This document shows, in pieces, positions 8,267 to 13,936 of a stretch of DNA of 23,570 nucleotides (positions are counted from its first letter, which is position 1; the number at the start of each line of letters is the position of its first letter). The DNA lies in the IMG/VR virus record IMGVR_UViG_3300013132_000265, positions 1 through 23,570 of that record; one strand, 5' to 3'. A program made the translations under genes and the position numbers. The DNA is from a virus. The notes under the pieces are model-generated. The model saw nothing but the letters and a program-made list of their open reading frames with translations. It made no database searches and was not told where the DNA came from.

Positions 8267-8758
8267 TTATGCATCTAAATAACACCACTTCAAATCATCC
8301 AGCACAGTTAAATGCACACCCAACTTCACCACAGCAAAGTCATGCACACAATTCAAATACTCAGTCATCTGCTTAACGCTTAATTTGGTTGTACTGCAAA
8401 GTCTTATCACTTGCTCTGCAATCACTCTGTATTCTTCACACTCATTTTGCTTAAGCATTGCAATCGCTTCGCATGTCTCAGCAAACTCTTGATCATCACG
8501 ACGATAGATATAGATCAAAAACTTCTTCTTAAACTCGTAATGCAGTGAATCTTTATCCTGACCAGTCTTTCTTTCAATCTGGCCTAACCACATCCAGTAC
8601 AAACGATTCTGCGCTGTCGATCTATCATCCTGCTTCTGATCAATCACCACACGTAAAGGCCTGCCCTCATTAATCGCTTGAGTGTAATTGGTGTGCATGT
8701 AGTTAATGGCTTTGGTGATGTCAGCATGACTCTGGATAGGAAACACGGCTTTTTGCAT
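8267..8758 (-). CDS. ninB: NinB-like recombination protein
   Basis: 163 residues, a little longer than lambda NinB (146). Key match: DRSTAQNRLYWMWLGQIERKTG followed by KDSLHYEFKKKFL, the family's S-x-x-Q-N-R-x-Y-W and LHxxFKxxFL signature. Lambda NinB (Orf) binds single-stranded DNA and SSB and stands in for RecFOR in phage recombination. A good ribosome binding site (GGAG then AGGA) precedes the ATG. Upstream is a 56-residue small gene and an HNH gene, which recreates a nin-like region; unusually it lies downstream of Q, in the late transcript. Confidence 0.88.
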   Translation of the reverse strand: MQKAVFPIQSHADITKAINYMHTNYTQAINEGRPLRVVIDQKQDDRSTAQNRLYWMWLGQIERKTGQDKDSLHYEFKKKFLIYIYRRDDQEFAETCEAIAMLKQNECEEYRVIAEQVIRLCSTTKLSVKQMTEYLNCVHDFAVVKLGVHLTVLDDLKWCYLDA

Positions 8759-8774
8759 TTCCTATCTCCAGTGT

Positions 8775-8945
8775 TTATTTGATTAGTGGTACTTGCTGAA
8801 AGTCACAGCGACTATGTGTGCTGTGGTTTCTTTTCTGTTTCTCACATACTTCTTGTGTGGCGTATTGAAGTTGATACGAGTATCTGGATGAACCCTGATC
8901 AAACGGGTATACCGTCAAAACCCAAACTGTTACCCATGTAATCAT
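8775..8945 (-). CDS. Small 56-residue protein, unknown, coupled to HNH gene
   Basis: Encodes MITWVTVWVLTVYPFDQG and ends FQQVPLIK. Its ATG overlaps the stop of the HNH gene (TGATG) and GAGG lies 7 nt upstream, so it is very likely translated. A hydrophobic N-terminus (residues 2-15) may be a short membrane anchor; the rest is polar with two Cys and several His/Gln. No family recognised. It ends 16 bp before the ninB start. Confidence 0.68.
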   Translation of the reverse strand: MITWVTVWVLTVYPFDQGSSRYSYQLQYATQEVCEKQKRNHSTHSRCDFQQVPLIK

Positions 8946-9220
8946 CAAAACACCTCTTTATCTTCCATCACCAATATCCGATTCACTCTCACCAACCACT
9001 TCTCAAACATGGCTTCACTCTCTGCCCGATTACCCAACTGGAAAGTATCGAACTGGAAATGACAGGAATGGCACATGGGAATGGTTTTACTATCATCAGC
9101 CTTGATTCCCCTGCCTTTACCATCACGGCTTGAATTTGAATGAGCAGCCTGGCTATGTGGATTACCGCACCGAATGCATGGCAGCTTTCTGATTGCTGCG
9201 AGTCTTTTTGAATTCCGCAT
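8945..9220 (-). CDS. HNH/zinc-binding nuclease-like protein (Ref/DUF968 type)
   Basis: 91 residues. Residues 13-30 read LPCIRCGNPHSQAAHSNS and 44-58 TIPMCHSCHFQFD. The pairs Cys15/Cys18 and Cys50/Cys53 form a treble-clef zinc knuckle, and His27 with His51/His54 sit where HNH catalytic residues are expected. The length and KGRGIKADD linker resemble the small HNH proteins of lambdoid nin regions (DUF968, and the RecA-dependent nuclease Ref of P1). Probable role: DNA cleavage in recombination. The start overlaps the preceding gene by 59 bp, which is long; a later start would remove the first Cys pair, so this start is kept. Confidence 0.78.
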   Translation of the reverse strand: MRNSKRLAAIRKLPCIRCGNPHSQAAHSNSSRDGKGRGIKADDSKTIPMCHSCHFQFDTFQLGNRAESEAMFEKWLVRVNRILVMEDKEVF

Positions 9221-9383
9221 TTAATTGTTCTTCTATGCCGTGGATCTGCTTATTTACTTTGCGAAGTTCAGCACCGCACATTTCTTTAAATGCATAGCTT
9301 GAAAACAGATGGTTGTAATTCATTAAGCGACTGCGGTTTCTCTCGAGTACTTCTAAATTCCGTTTTGCTTCTACTGTGTCCAT
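9162..9383 (-). CDS. Small helical protein of unknown function
   Basis: 73 residues from MDTVEAKRN, preceded by GGTGGTG. Almost wholly predicted helix with heptad-like spacing (LEVLERNRSRLMNYNHL and AELRKVNKQIHGIEEQL), so probably a coiled-coil dimer. Its C-terminal 20 codons overlap the start of the HNH gene. No family recognised. Translation signal and spacing mirror those of the next gene upstream, supporting a real operon. Confidence 0.68.
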   Translation of the reverse strand: MDTVEAKRNLEVLERNRSRLMNYNHLFSSYAFKEMCGAELRKVNKQIHGIEEQLNAEFKKTRSNQKAAMHSVR

Positions 9384-9400
9384 GATCACCACCAATAAAA

Positions 9401-9589
9401 TCAACTCACAGGCTTTAGTATGTGCTCTGGTATTGTTGAGAACTTTACTTTTGAATCATCGCCATAAATATCGAGATCCATGTTCACGGTCATAAATTTC
9501 ACCCCAAGTTTGTCTTGGGTGCGCGCTACCGCTCGAATCAACTCAGCCTGCAACTCTCGCGCAATAACTTCGTCACTATACTGAGTCAT
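9401..9589 (-). CDS. Small protein of unknown function
   Basis: 62 residues from MTQYSDEVIAREL; GGTGGTGG lies just upstream of this ATG (a TTG start at 9601 would fall inside that site). An N-terminal amphipathic helix (residues 6-30) is followed by a beta-rich segment, VKFMTVNMDLDIYGDDSK. It is the first gene past the last of the serial terminators of the late leader. No family recognised. Confidence 0.65.
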   Translation of the reverse strand: MTQYSDEVIARELQAELIRAVARTQDKLGVKFMTVNMDLDIYGDDSKVKFSTIPEHILKPVS

Positions 9590-9604
9590 AACCACCACCA
9601 ATAA

Positions 9605-9645
9605 GAAAAGAAAAACCCCTCAACATCTAGAATGCGAGAGGCTTT
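9605..9645 (-). terminator. Late-leader terminator t6
   Basis: Minus strand AAAGCCTCTC pairs with GAGGGGTTTT (9636-9645 with 9612-9621; two G-U pairs) around a 14-nt loop, followed by a T-rich stretch. It is the last of six minus-strand terminators between the late promoter and the first larger late genes. Confidence 0.65.
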
Positions 9646-9700
9646 GATTGCCGTAATACGATCGGCTATTTAAGGTTTCGATTAAAGTGTATTGTTTGTG

Positions 9701-9706
9701 TATAAT
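9701..9706 (+). promoter_or_regulatory. -10 element for the opposite-strand membrane micro-gene
   Basis: A perfect TATAAT, 70 bp before the ATG at 9776. The -35 region 17 bp upstream (TCGATT) is poor, so strength is uncertain. Confidence 0.5.
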
Positions 9707-9722
9707 TTACGTTAACAATAAC

Positions 9723-9738
9723 TTAACAATTATGTTAA
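9723..9738. promoter_or_regulatory. Inverted repeat, possible operator
   Basis: TTAACA-ATTA-TGTTAA, a perfect 6+4+6 palindrome just downstream of the TATAAT at 9701, with a further GTTAAC palindrome at 9711-9716. Its position over the transcription start fits a repressor site. It has the same 6+4+6 geometry as the CI/Cro operators but a different half-site. Confidence 0.4.
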
Positions 9739-9775
9739 TTTGATCGCCCCTTATTCTCCGAATGCCTACCCCATC

Positions 9776-9961
9776 ATGAAAATATCTTTTCTTTATTACG
9801 TATTAGGCATTTTTATTTGTGTATCTGTTGCTTGTTTAGTATTAGCAACAATTTCACATGACATATTCTTTTTAGAAATTTTGGGGCTCCTCGCCTTGTC
9901 AACGGTTTTAGTGGGTTTAGAAATCAAGGATAAGAAATACGATTCTTTTAATTTGGAATAA
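9776..9961 (+). CDS. Small two-helix membrane protein on the strand opposite to late genes
   Basis: 61 residues from MKISFLYYVLGIF (a TTG start at 9740 is possible). Helix 1 spans about residues 4-24 and helix 2 about 30-47, followed by a short charged tail (EIKDKKYDSFNLE). It has its own TATAAT upstream and a strong terminator downstream, and is the only plus-strand gene inside the minus-strand late region. No ribosome binding site of note. An autonomous membrane micro-cargo is the best reading; function unknown. Confidence 0.6.
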   Translation: MKISFLYYVLGIFICVSVACLVLATISHDIFFLEILGLLALSTVLVGLEIKDKKYDSFNLE

Positions 9962-9987
9962 AACACAAGCGATATATTCTTATTCAG

Positions 9988-10011
9988 ACCCCATTTATTA
10001 GTGGGGTTTTT
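9988..10011 (+). terminator. Terminator of the opposite-strand micro-gene
   Basis: ACCCCA-TTTATTAG-TGGGGT followed by TTTT on the plus strand, 26 bp past the stop codon at 9961. Confidence 0.8.
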
Positions 10012-10012
10012 A

Positions 10013-10126
10013 TCATTCAACTTCTTTCAAACAATCCCGACACACTTTGATTTCTTCATCATCAACCGTGTAATCGATCTCGGTCACACCATGAAGGCCG
10101 AATAAACAGAATATAAATTGGAGCAT
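10013..10126 (-). CDS. 37-residue microprotein with CxxC
   Basis: Encodes MLQFIFCLFGLHG followed by an acidic stretch (DDEE) and CRDCLKEVE. GGAG lies 6 nt before the ATG, a good ribosome binding site. Cys7 plus the Cys-x-x-Cys near the C-terminus suggests metal binding, or it is a truncated relative of short zinc-ribbon peptides. It sits between late-leader terminators t5 and t6, so its expression should depend on antitermination. No family recognised. Confidence 0.62.
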   Translation of the reverse strand: MLQFIFCLFGLHGVTEIDYTVDDEEIKVCRDCLKEVE

Positions 10127-10140
10127 ACTTTTCTCCGGGC

Positions 10141-10171
10141 AAAAAAATGCCTCCTTTTGGGGAAAGGAGGC
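10141..10171 (-). terminator. Late-leader terminator t5
   Basis: Minus strand GCCTCCTTT-CCCCA-AAAGGAGGC (10149-10171), a perfect 9-bp stem, then A and seven T. It lies 15 bp upstream of the 37-residue gene. The strongest terminator in the window. Confidence 0.92.
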
Positions 10172-10266
10172 TGAATAGGAAAGACTCTACAGCATAGAAT
10201 CTAGGTGGTCATTTTATACAAAGCCATAATTTATTCATTAGCATAATGTTACTTTATTGATCACGT

Positions 10267-10301
10267 TAAAAAGCCCACTTACTCGTTAAAATAAGTGGGC
10301 T
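10267..10301 (-). terminator. Late-leader terminator t4
   Basis: Minus strand AGCCCACTTA-TTTTAACGAG-TAAGTGGGCT (10272-10301), a perfect 10-bp stem followed by TTTT. Confidence 0.85.
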
Positions 10302-10460
10302 AGGGCTGTAGTCATTTTTTCGTATTACTTGAGTTTCTTCTTATCGCGAAAACAATATAGCACCATGGGTTTAATAAGAAAGTATAGATAATATTAAGAA
10401 ACTGTTTTCAAATGTTGAACTTAAGTTAACTTTCTTTTCACGCAATAAATTCTAAGCATT

Positions 10461-10486
10461 AAAAAAGCCCACCTTTCGATGAGCTT
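10461..10486 (-). terminator. Late-leader terminator t3, GNRA-capped
   Basis: Minus strand AAGCTCATC-GAAA-GGTGGGCTT (10465-10486), nine pairs with two G-U wobbles and a GAAA tetraloop, followed by T. It shares its sequence with t1 and t2. Confidence 0.85.
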
Positions 10487-10508
10487 CCATTCAATCTTTT
10501 CTAAAAAC

Positions 10509-10652
10509 TTATTTAGAGGCTTTAACCTCCTCAGATAGTTTTTCTAAACTCTCTAACCTGTCTTTTTTAGAAAGGTTATGCACGTGAAAACACAAAAAGA
10601 ATATAAGTGCTAATAATATTCCGCCTAAAATCACAACCCTTTGCAGATTCAC
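10509..10652 (-). CDS. 47-residue single-helix membrane microprotein A
   Basis: GTG start, reading VNLQRVVILGGILLALIFFLCF and ending EEVKASK. One membrane helix (about residues 6-23) is followed by a charged helix (SKKDRLESLEKLSEEV). It has the same layout as the 48-residue gene at 10713: hydrophobic N-terminus, His-containing junction, then K/R-E-R/D-x-L/I-E-x-LE. The two look like diverged tandem copies, each followed by the same terminator. The ribosome binding site is weak, so the start is uncertain. Confidence 0.55.
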   Translation of the reverse strand: MNLQRVVILGGILLALIFFLCFHVHNLSKKDRLESLEKLSEEVKASK

Positions 10653-10712
10653 AAGGATTCAACTTGATTTAAACTTGAACCTTAATATGACACCTATTCA
10701 CTTAATAAGCTA

Positions 10713-10859
10713 TCAAAAAGAGTCCACCTTACGATGAACTTCTGTAGTGTTATCCATTCTCTCCAGCTGATCGATTCTTTCTTGCTTACCTAAGGCATGC
10801 ATAAAGTACAGAATTAAAAGTAAGAAGATAAATATTCCGGATATGAATATTTTTTTCAT
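10713..10859 (-). CDS. 48-residue single-helix membrane microprotein B
   Basis: Starts MKKIFISGIFIFLLLILYFM, a membrane helix at residues 3-20, then a charged helix (GKQERIDQLERMDN). An in-frame ATG three codons earlier (10868) is a possible start. The last codons (EVHRKVDSF) are encoded by the stem of terminator t2, so the stop codon lies inside the terminator's T-tract. Layout parallels microprotein A. A small membrane protein in the late leader could be a lysis timer, an exclusion peptide or a leader peptide; none is shown. Confidence 0.6.
   Translation of the reverse strand: MKKIFISGIFIFLLLILYFMHALGKQERIDQLERMDNTTEVHRKVDSF
10715..10740 (-). terminator. Late-leader terminator t2, overlapping a coding region
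   Basis: Minus strand AGTTCATC-GTAA-GGTGGACT (10721-10740), eight pairs with a GTAA (GNRA) loop, then C and five T. Homologous to t1 and t3; it overlaps the 3' end of microprotein B. Confidence 0.75.
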
Positions 10860-10974
10860 TACATGCATGCAGAATCACTCATTTTATTTGCTAGATAAGA
10901 TCAAATATGACATTTATTTTTTTAATAACACGCCTATTTAACAAATTTATCAACAAAACCAAATAATGCATAAA

Positions 10975-11001
10975 CAAAAAAGCCCACCATTTGGCGAGCT
11001 T
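10975..11001 (-). terminator. Late-leader terminator t1 (tR'-like)
   Basis: Minus strand AAGCTCGCC-AAAT-GGTGGGCTT (10980-11001), nine pairs, then T. It ends roughly 65 nt after the predicted start of the late promoter, matching the early terminator at which Q acts in lambdoid phages. Confidence 0.85.
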
Positions 11002-11048
11002 TTAAATCAATCTAGTGCTTTAACGTACACTGTGATCACTATAACATG

Positions 11049-11077
11049 AATATATCAATATACACCCTGACTTTCAA
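11049..11077 (-). promoter_or_regulatory. Candidate late promoter pR'
   Basis: Minus strand TTGAAA (11072-11077), 17-bp spacer, TATATT (11049-11054). Each hexamer is 5/6 to consensus, and the -10 is preceded by TGA, making it extended. It overlaps the stop codon of the Q-like gene and fires toward the serial terminators and late genes, exactly where lambda's pR' lies. Confidence 0.72.
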
Positions 11078-11523
11078 GCCCCAATTATGCGACTTCTAAA
11101 CTGATACTTGGTCGCCAGTCGAACCATGCCTAGCATCTTGTCACGAGCCACTGAGAATTCAGATATTCCAAGCTGCTTTGCGATTGTCGCTTCTGATTTA
11201 AATTCTACATAAAACATAATCACAATTTTAAGCCACTTTTGAACTTTGGAATTTTCATTCTTCATTAGAGCAGTCAGCATGTCACTCACAGCATCAGCAT
11301 GCACATCATTAATTTTACATCGTGGCGCCACACGCTCCCGCTTATCAACACACACCCCATTAACCGTATCAATTAAATGCCCTAAAATGCTTGATGCCCC
11401 TAAACACACATAGTTTTCGTCAACCAAAAGCCATGACCCGTATTGCTCCAAATGCCATTCAATAGGCTGCTCCGCCCAATTAATAGCTACCGAAAAATGT
11501 TTTCTATCAACCATCGCATTCAT
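11074..11523 (-). CDS. Late-gene antiterminator, Q-like
   Basis: 149 residues. The C-terminal half contains WLKIVIMFYVEFKSEATIAKQLGISEFSVARDKMLGMVRL, the Phage_antitermQ helix-turn-helix in which IAKQLGIS-x-x-x-V is the recognition unit. Q proteins bind near the late promoter, load on paused RNA polymerase and let it pass terminators. The last gene of the early leftward operon, directly upstream of a late promoter and terminator, is the canonical Q place. AGGGGAA precedes the start; an ATG at 11514 is an alternative. The N-terminal half is divergent. Confidence 0.85.
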   Translation of the reverse strand: MNAMVDRKHFSVAINWAEQPIEWHLEQYGSWLLVDENYVCLGASSILGHLIDTVNGVCVDKRERVAPRCKINDVHADAVSDMLTALMKNENSKVQKWLKIVIMFYVEFKSEATIAKQLGISEFSVARDKMLGMVRLATKYQFRSRIIGA

Positions 11524-11525
11524 CC

Positions 11526-11930
11526 CTATTCCCCTACCATCTTCTCAATTTGCTGGATCGCGTGACCTGACTTCACTTGATCTGTACTAAACCTTAATAC
11601 TTGAAAACCCATCATTGTTGCGGCGTTATATTTTTCCATGTCCCCGATATACCCCTTGCCTCTGGTATGCCTTCCTCCACTCCAGATCCCGCCTTCCACC
11701 TCGACTAATATCCTTTTGTCTACCAAGTGAAAATCAGCTCTCCATTTCCGCTTTGGGTGAAACTCAAATTCCTGCTCAAACTCAATTTTTAAAGTCTTTA
11801 GTTCTCGGGCCAGTTTCGCTTCAAACTCATTTGGTATTTTTTCGCCTTTCACCTTAGGACGCTTGGAACGCCCTTTAGGTTTTGTGGCCTTAACCATTTT
11901 TTTGTATTCAGCGATTGAGTAGCTGGTCAT
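11526..11930 (-). CDS. Vsr/DUF559-like PD-(D/E)XK endonuclease
   Basis: 134 residues. The core reads KRKWRADFHLVDKRILVEVEGG (Asp66, Glu77, Glu79), then SGGRHTRGKGY and FQVLRFSTDQV. This is the Vsr/DUF559 arrangement: an upstream helix with Glu (NEFEAKLARELK), the metal-binding Asp, an E-V-E strand and a final LRF strand. Phages often carry this type in the nin region where others have RusA or Rap, so a branch-cutting or resolvase-like role in recombination is likely but inferred. The start shares ATGA with the stop of the 25-residue gene. The N-terminus is Lys/Arg-rich and probably binds DNA. Confidence 0.8.
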   Translation of the reverse strand: MTSYSIAEYKKMVKATKPKGRSKRPKVKGEKIPNEFEAKLARELKTLKIEFEQEFEFHPKRKWRADFHLVDKRILVEVEGGIWSGGRHTRGKGYIGDMEKYNAATMMGFQVLRFSTDQVKSGHAIQQIEKMVGE

Positions 11931-12004
11931 TCACCCCAAACCCTCAATACAACGGCGCCAATAGCCATGAAAATAAACATCAGCGCTTTGTTTAGATCCT
12001 TCAT
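11927..12004 (-). CDS. 25-residue membrane microprotein
   Basis: Encodes MKDLNKALMFIFMAIGAVVL and ends RVWGE: one hydrophobic helix between charged ends. Its ATG overlaps the stop of the gene before it (ATGA, 12001-12004) and its stop overlaps the start of the nuclease gene (ATGA, 11927-11930). So the frame is exactly chained into the operon. It fills an otherwise unexplained gap in a compact operon. Function unknown. Confidence 0.7.
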   Translation of the reverse strand: MKDLNKALMFIFMAIGAVVLRVWGE

Positions 12005-12318
12005 ACGGCAATTTCACCCTTTACATTCATAATGTCTTTGGCATATGCAGTTGCACGGTAATGACTCTCTGATACACGCTCCAAATAACCACCTTTGACA
12101 TGCTCCTGAAGCAGGCTGTAAATAGTGGTTCTATGGAAATCAAAAACAGCTTCTTGCACGTCCTTCACTGAAAATGGCGTAGTGGCATAACAAGCAAAAA
12201 GCATCAAACTTATCTGATCTTCAAAGCTAACTTTCCTATGGATTTTTGACTGATCATCAGAATCAATTTGCTTAATCTCGCCACCATTTTTCAAAAATTC
12301 TTCAATTGTTGTATTCAC
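12001..12318 (-). CDS. Winged-helix-like small protein in replication operon
   Basis: 105 residues from a GTG start (reading VNTTIEEFLKNGGE), chosen because it overlaps the DnaC-like stop as GTGA and has AGGGGG 6 nt upstream. Residues 33-90 look like a winged helix: ISLMLFACYATTPFSVKDVQEAVFDF, then RTTIYSLLQEHVKGGYLERV, where the second is the recognition helix and the hairpin wing follows. Might regulate the operon or assist replication. No specific family recognised. Confidence 0.72.
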   Translation of the reverse strand: MNTTIEEFLKNGGEIKQIDSDDQSKIHRKVSFEDQISLMLFACYATTPFSVKDVQEAVFDFHRTTIYSLLQEHVKGGYLERVSESHYRATAYAKDIMNVKGEIAV

Positions 12319-13061
12319 ACCCCACCCCCTACACGCCGATCCATCCAATTGCACTCAACCACAGCCAATCCGTCATGCTGGAACCGGGACCATAGTCGAT
12401 CACCCAAATCAGTCGCCAAATCATCTTTCGTCATATTTGAAATCAGCATGGTCGGCTTACCTGCGTCATAACGCGCATATAAAACCTTGTGAACTAGTTG
12501 CAGGCGGTTTTCATGGCGATCATGCAATCCATATTCATCCAGAATCAGAAGGTCATAATCGGTATAGCGCCAGATTGCGTTGGCTTCGTTGTCATCGGCT
12601 TTTTTCCAAGCGTTGGCAATCTCATTAGCCATATCTTCAGAAGTGACGTAGCGGGCGTATTTACGCGCCTCCAGAACGTTGCGAGCGACTGCGCATGCCA
12701 AATGGGTTTTTCCAGTACCAGTACGACCCACCATAATCAGATTGCGAGTGATGCCTTCCAGAAAGTCTTTAGTGAATTTCACACACTGAGCTTTGGCATG
12801 TTTCTGGCCGTCGTTAGTGGTGATGTATTCCTTAAAACCACTGTTTGCATGACGACCTGGTAACTTCGCGCCTTCAAAATGCTTTTCACGAACCATCTGA
12901 TTGACAGAGGCTGCATGATCCTGATGGGCCTGATTTAAGATTTCAGATGCACACTGTTTGCAAATTGACTGGTTACCCAGTTGAACTTTTTGCATTTGGT
13001 GGCGGTCACAGTATTCAGAGCTGATCTGAATTTTTGAACCAAGTAGAGCTGCTGCATTCAT
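12315..13061 (-). CDS. Replicative helicase loader, DnaC-like (lambda P function)
   Basis: 248 residues. The N-terminal zinc knuckle is Cys18, His21, Cys34, Cys37 (EYCDRHQMQK and QSICKQCASE). The AAA+ domain has Walker A GRTGTGKT at residues 112-119 and Walker B LLILDEYG with Asp175-Glu176, then a sensor-like segment LISNMT. DnaC/DnaI-type loaders open the host DnaB ring onto the phage origin. The start overlaps the O gene stop by 4 bp (ATGA), the usual O-P arrangement. Downstream overlap with the next gene is also 4 bp. All key ATPase residues are present. Confidence 0.92.
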   Translation of the reverse strand: MNAAALLGSKIQISSEYCDRHQMQKVQLGNQSICKQCASEILNQAHQDHAASVNQMVREKHFEGAKLPGRHANSGFKEYITTNDGQKHAKAQCVKFTKDFLEGITRNLIMVGRTGTGKTHLACAVARNVLEARKYARYVTSEDMANEIANAWKKADDNEANAIWRYTDYDLLILDEYGLHDRHENRLQLVHKVLYARYDAGKPTMLISNMTKDDLATDLGDRLWSRFQHDGLAVVECNWMDRRVGGGV

Positions 13062-13909
13062 ACTAAGCCCTCCAAGTCGATGTCATCGGTTGCGGGTGCG
13101 TATTGTTGAACCTGGCCCCAGTTTTGATTTACGTTGCGGTTGTTTTGGGCGGGTGCTGCAGAGTGTGAATTTTGTTTTTGAGTGAACTTTCGCTTGATCC
13201 ACTTCACGAAGTTTGAATACATCTGGGTGTCTGTAATCTGACCTGCATTCAAACGTGGTTCGTAGTGAGCATTCACTTCAATTAAAATCTGATTCACCAG
13301 TTCTTTGGTCATCGGAGTTTCACCTGATCGCTGTAACCAAGAATTCAGAGAATGTAAATCTGGTGTCCAGAGATTCAGAACCTGATCAACTGAATTTTCT
13401 TGCGCGTTTTTCTCTTTAAAGTTTTCTTTAAATGTTTCTTTAAGTGTTTCTTTAATAGGGTCCCGTTCAACGGTACTAGTCCCGTCACCTTTAAGGGTAC
13501 TACCTTCATTTGGTACTAGTCCCTTTTCGCGGTACTGGTCAGGAGTAAATTGATATTCACTTAGACAGCCTGTTGTTCTCTCAACTTTGATCAAACCGAG
13601 TTCTTCCAGATCCCGAATGCATGACATAACCGTATCGCGTTTTTTTATCCCGCAATATTTCTGAAATTGAGTAATAGCGATTGGATGTGATACACGATCA
13701 AACCCTAAGGTTTGGCGCATGACAAACATTAAGCACTTAAATGCTTTGTCATTTAACTGAGCCATAATCTGGCCATCAATTAAAGCATTAGGCATCTTGG
13801 TGTAGCGCTCTTCTTTATTCGACATAGCTTTGCGCTCATTTTTTGGAAAATGAACTACTTGCCCTTGAGGTAGCGGTGGTTCATATGCTAAATTTGATTT
13901 CATATTCAT
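13058..13909 (-). CDS. Replication initiator, phage O-like
   Basis: 283 residues from the ATG at 13909, which has TTGGAACC just upstream (a TTG at 13918 is the alternative). Residues about 36-125 form the Phage_rep_O winged helix: YTKMPNALIDGQIMAQLNDKAFKCLMFVMRQTLGF, FQKYCGIKKRDTVMSCIRDLEELGLI. A low-complexity linker (KETLKETFKENFKEK) coincides with DNA iterons, and a C-terminal domain (about 180-245; WTPDLHSLNSWLQRSGETPMT) resembles DnaT/PriA-interacting domains. O binds the origin and recruits the loader. The origin inside its own gene is as in lambda. Confidence 0.88.
   Translation of the reverse strand: MNMKSNLAYEPPLPQGQVVHFPKNERKAMSNKEERYTKMPNALIDGQIMAQLNDKAFKCLMFVMRQTLGFDRVSHPIAITQFQKYCGIKKRDTVMSCIRDLEELGLIKVERTTGCLSEYQFTPDQYREKGLVPNEGSTLKGDGTSTVERDPIKETLKETFKENFKEKNAQENSVDQVLNLWTPDLHSLNSWLQRSGETPMTKELVNQILIEVNAHYEPRLNAGQITDTQMYSNFVKWIKRKFTQKQNSHSAAPAQNNRNVNQNWGQVQQYAPATDDIDLEGLV
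13411..13542. repeat. Iteron arrays inside O gene, probable replication origin
   Basis: Two repeat families lie side by side. TTTCTTTAA occurs at 13423, 13435 and 13447 with an exact 12-bp period, plus a variant TCTCTTTAA at 13411. GGTACTAGTCCC occurs at 13472 and 13512, with related copies GGTACTACCTTC (13496) and GGTACTGGTCAG (13531). One A/T-rich array next to one with a palindromic core (ACTAGT) resembles the iterons and melting region of lambda ori, which also lie in the middle of O. Confidence 0.7.
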
Positions 13910-13936
13910 TGGTTCCAATCATTAATGAATTGAATA

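Larger units (their letters stand above)
10172..10508 (-). other. Gene-poor leader segment
   Basis: Holds terminators t3 and t4. The longest open frame with an ATG on the transcribed strand is 13 codons (MVLYCFRDKKKLK, ending just before t4), too short to call. A/T-rich; nothing else is seen. Confidence 0.5.

Noticed and set aside
9796-10020. Minus-strand 74-codon frame opposite the two-helix micro-gene
   Set aside because: It is the complement of a hydrophobic coding region and a terminator, with no ribosome binding site.
10322-10365. 13-codon minus-strand frame MVLYCFRDKKKLK before terminator t4
   Set aside because: Too short to support without conservation data; no clear ribosome binding site.
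12498-12863. 121-codon plus-strand frame inside the helicase loader gene
   Set aside because: Antisense shadow of a conserved AAA+ protein.
13423-13455. Regular 12-bp repeats as a CRISPR array
   Set aside because: Period far too short, no spacers, and within the O gene; fits origin iterons.
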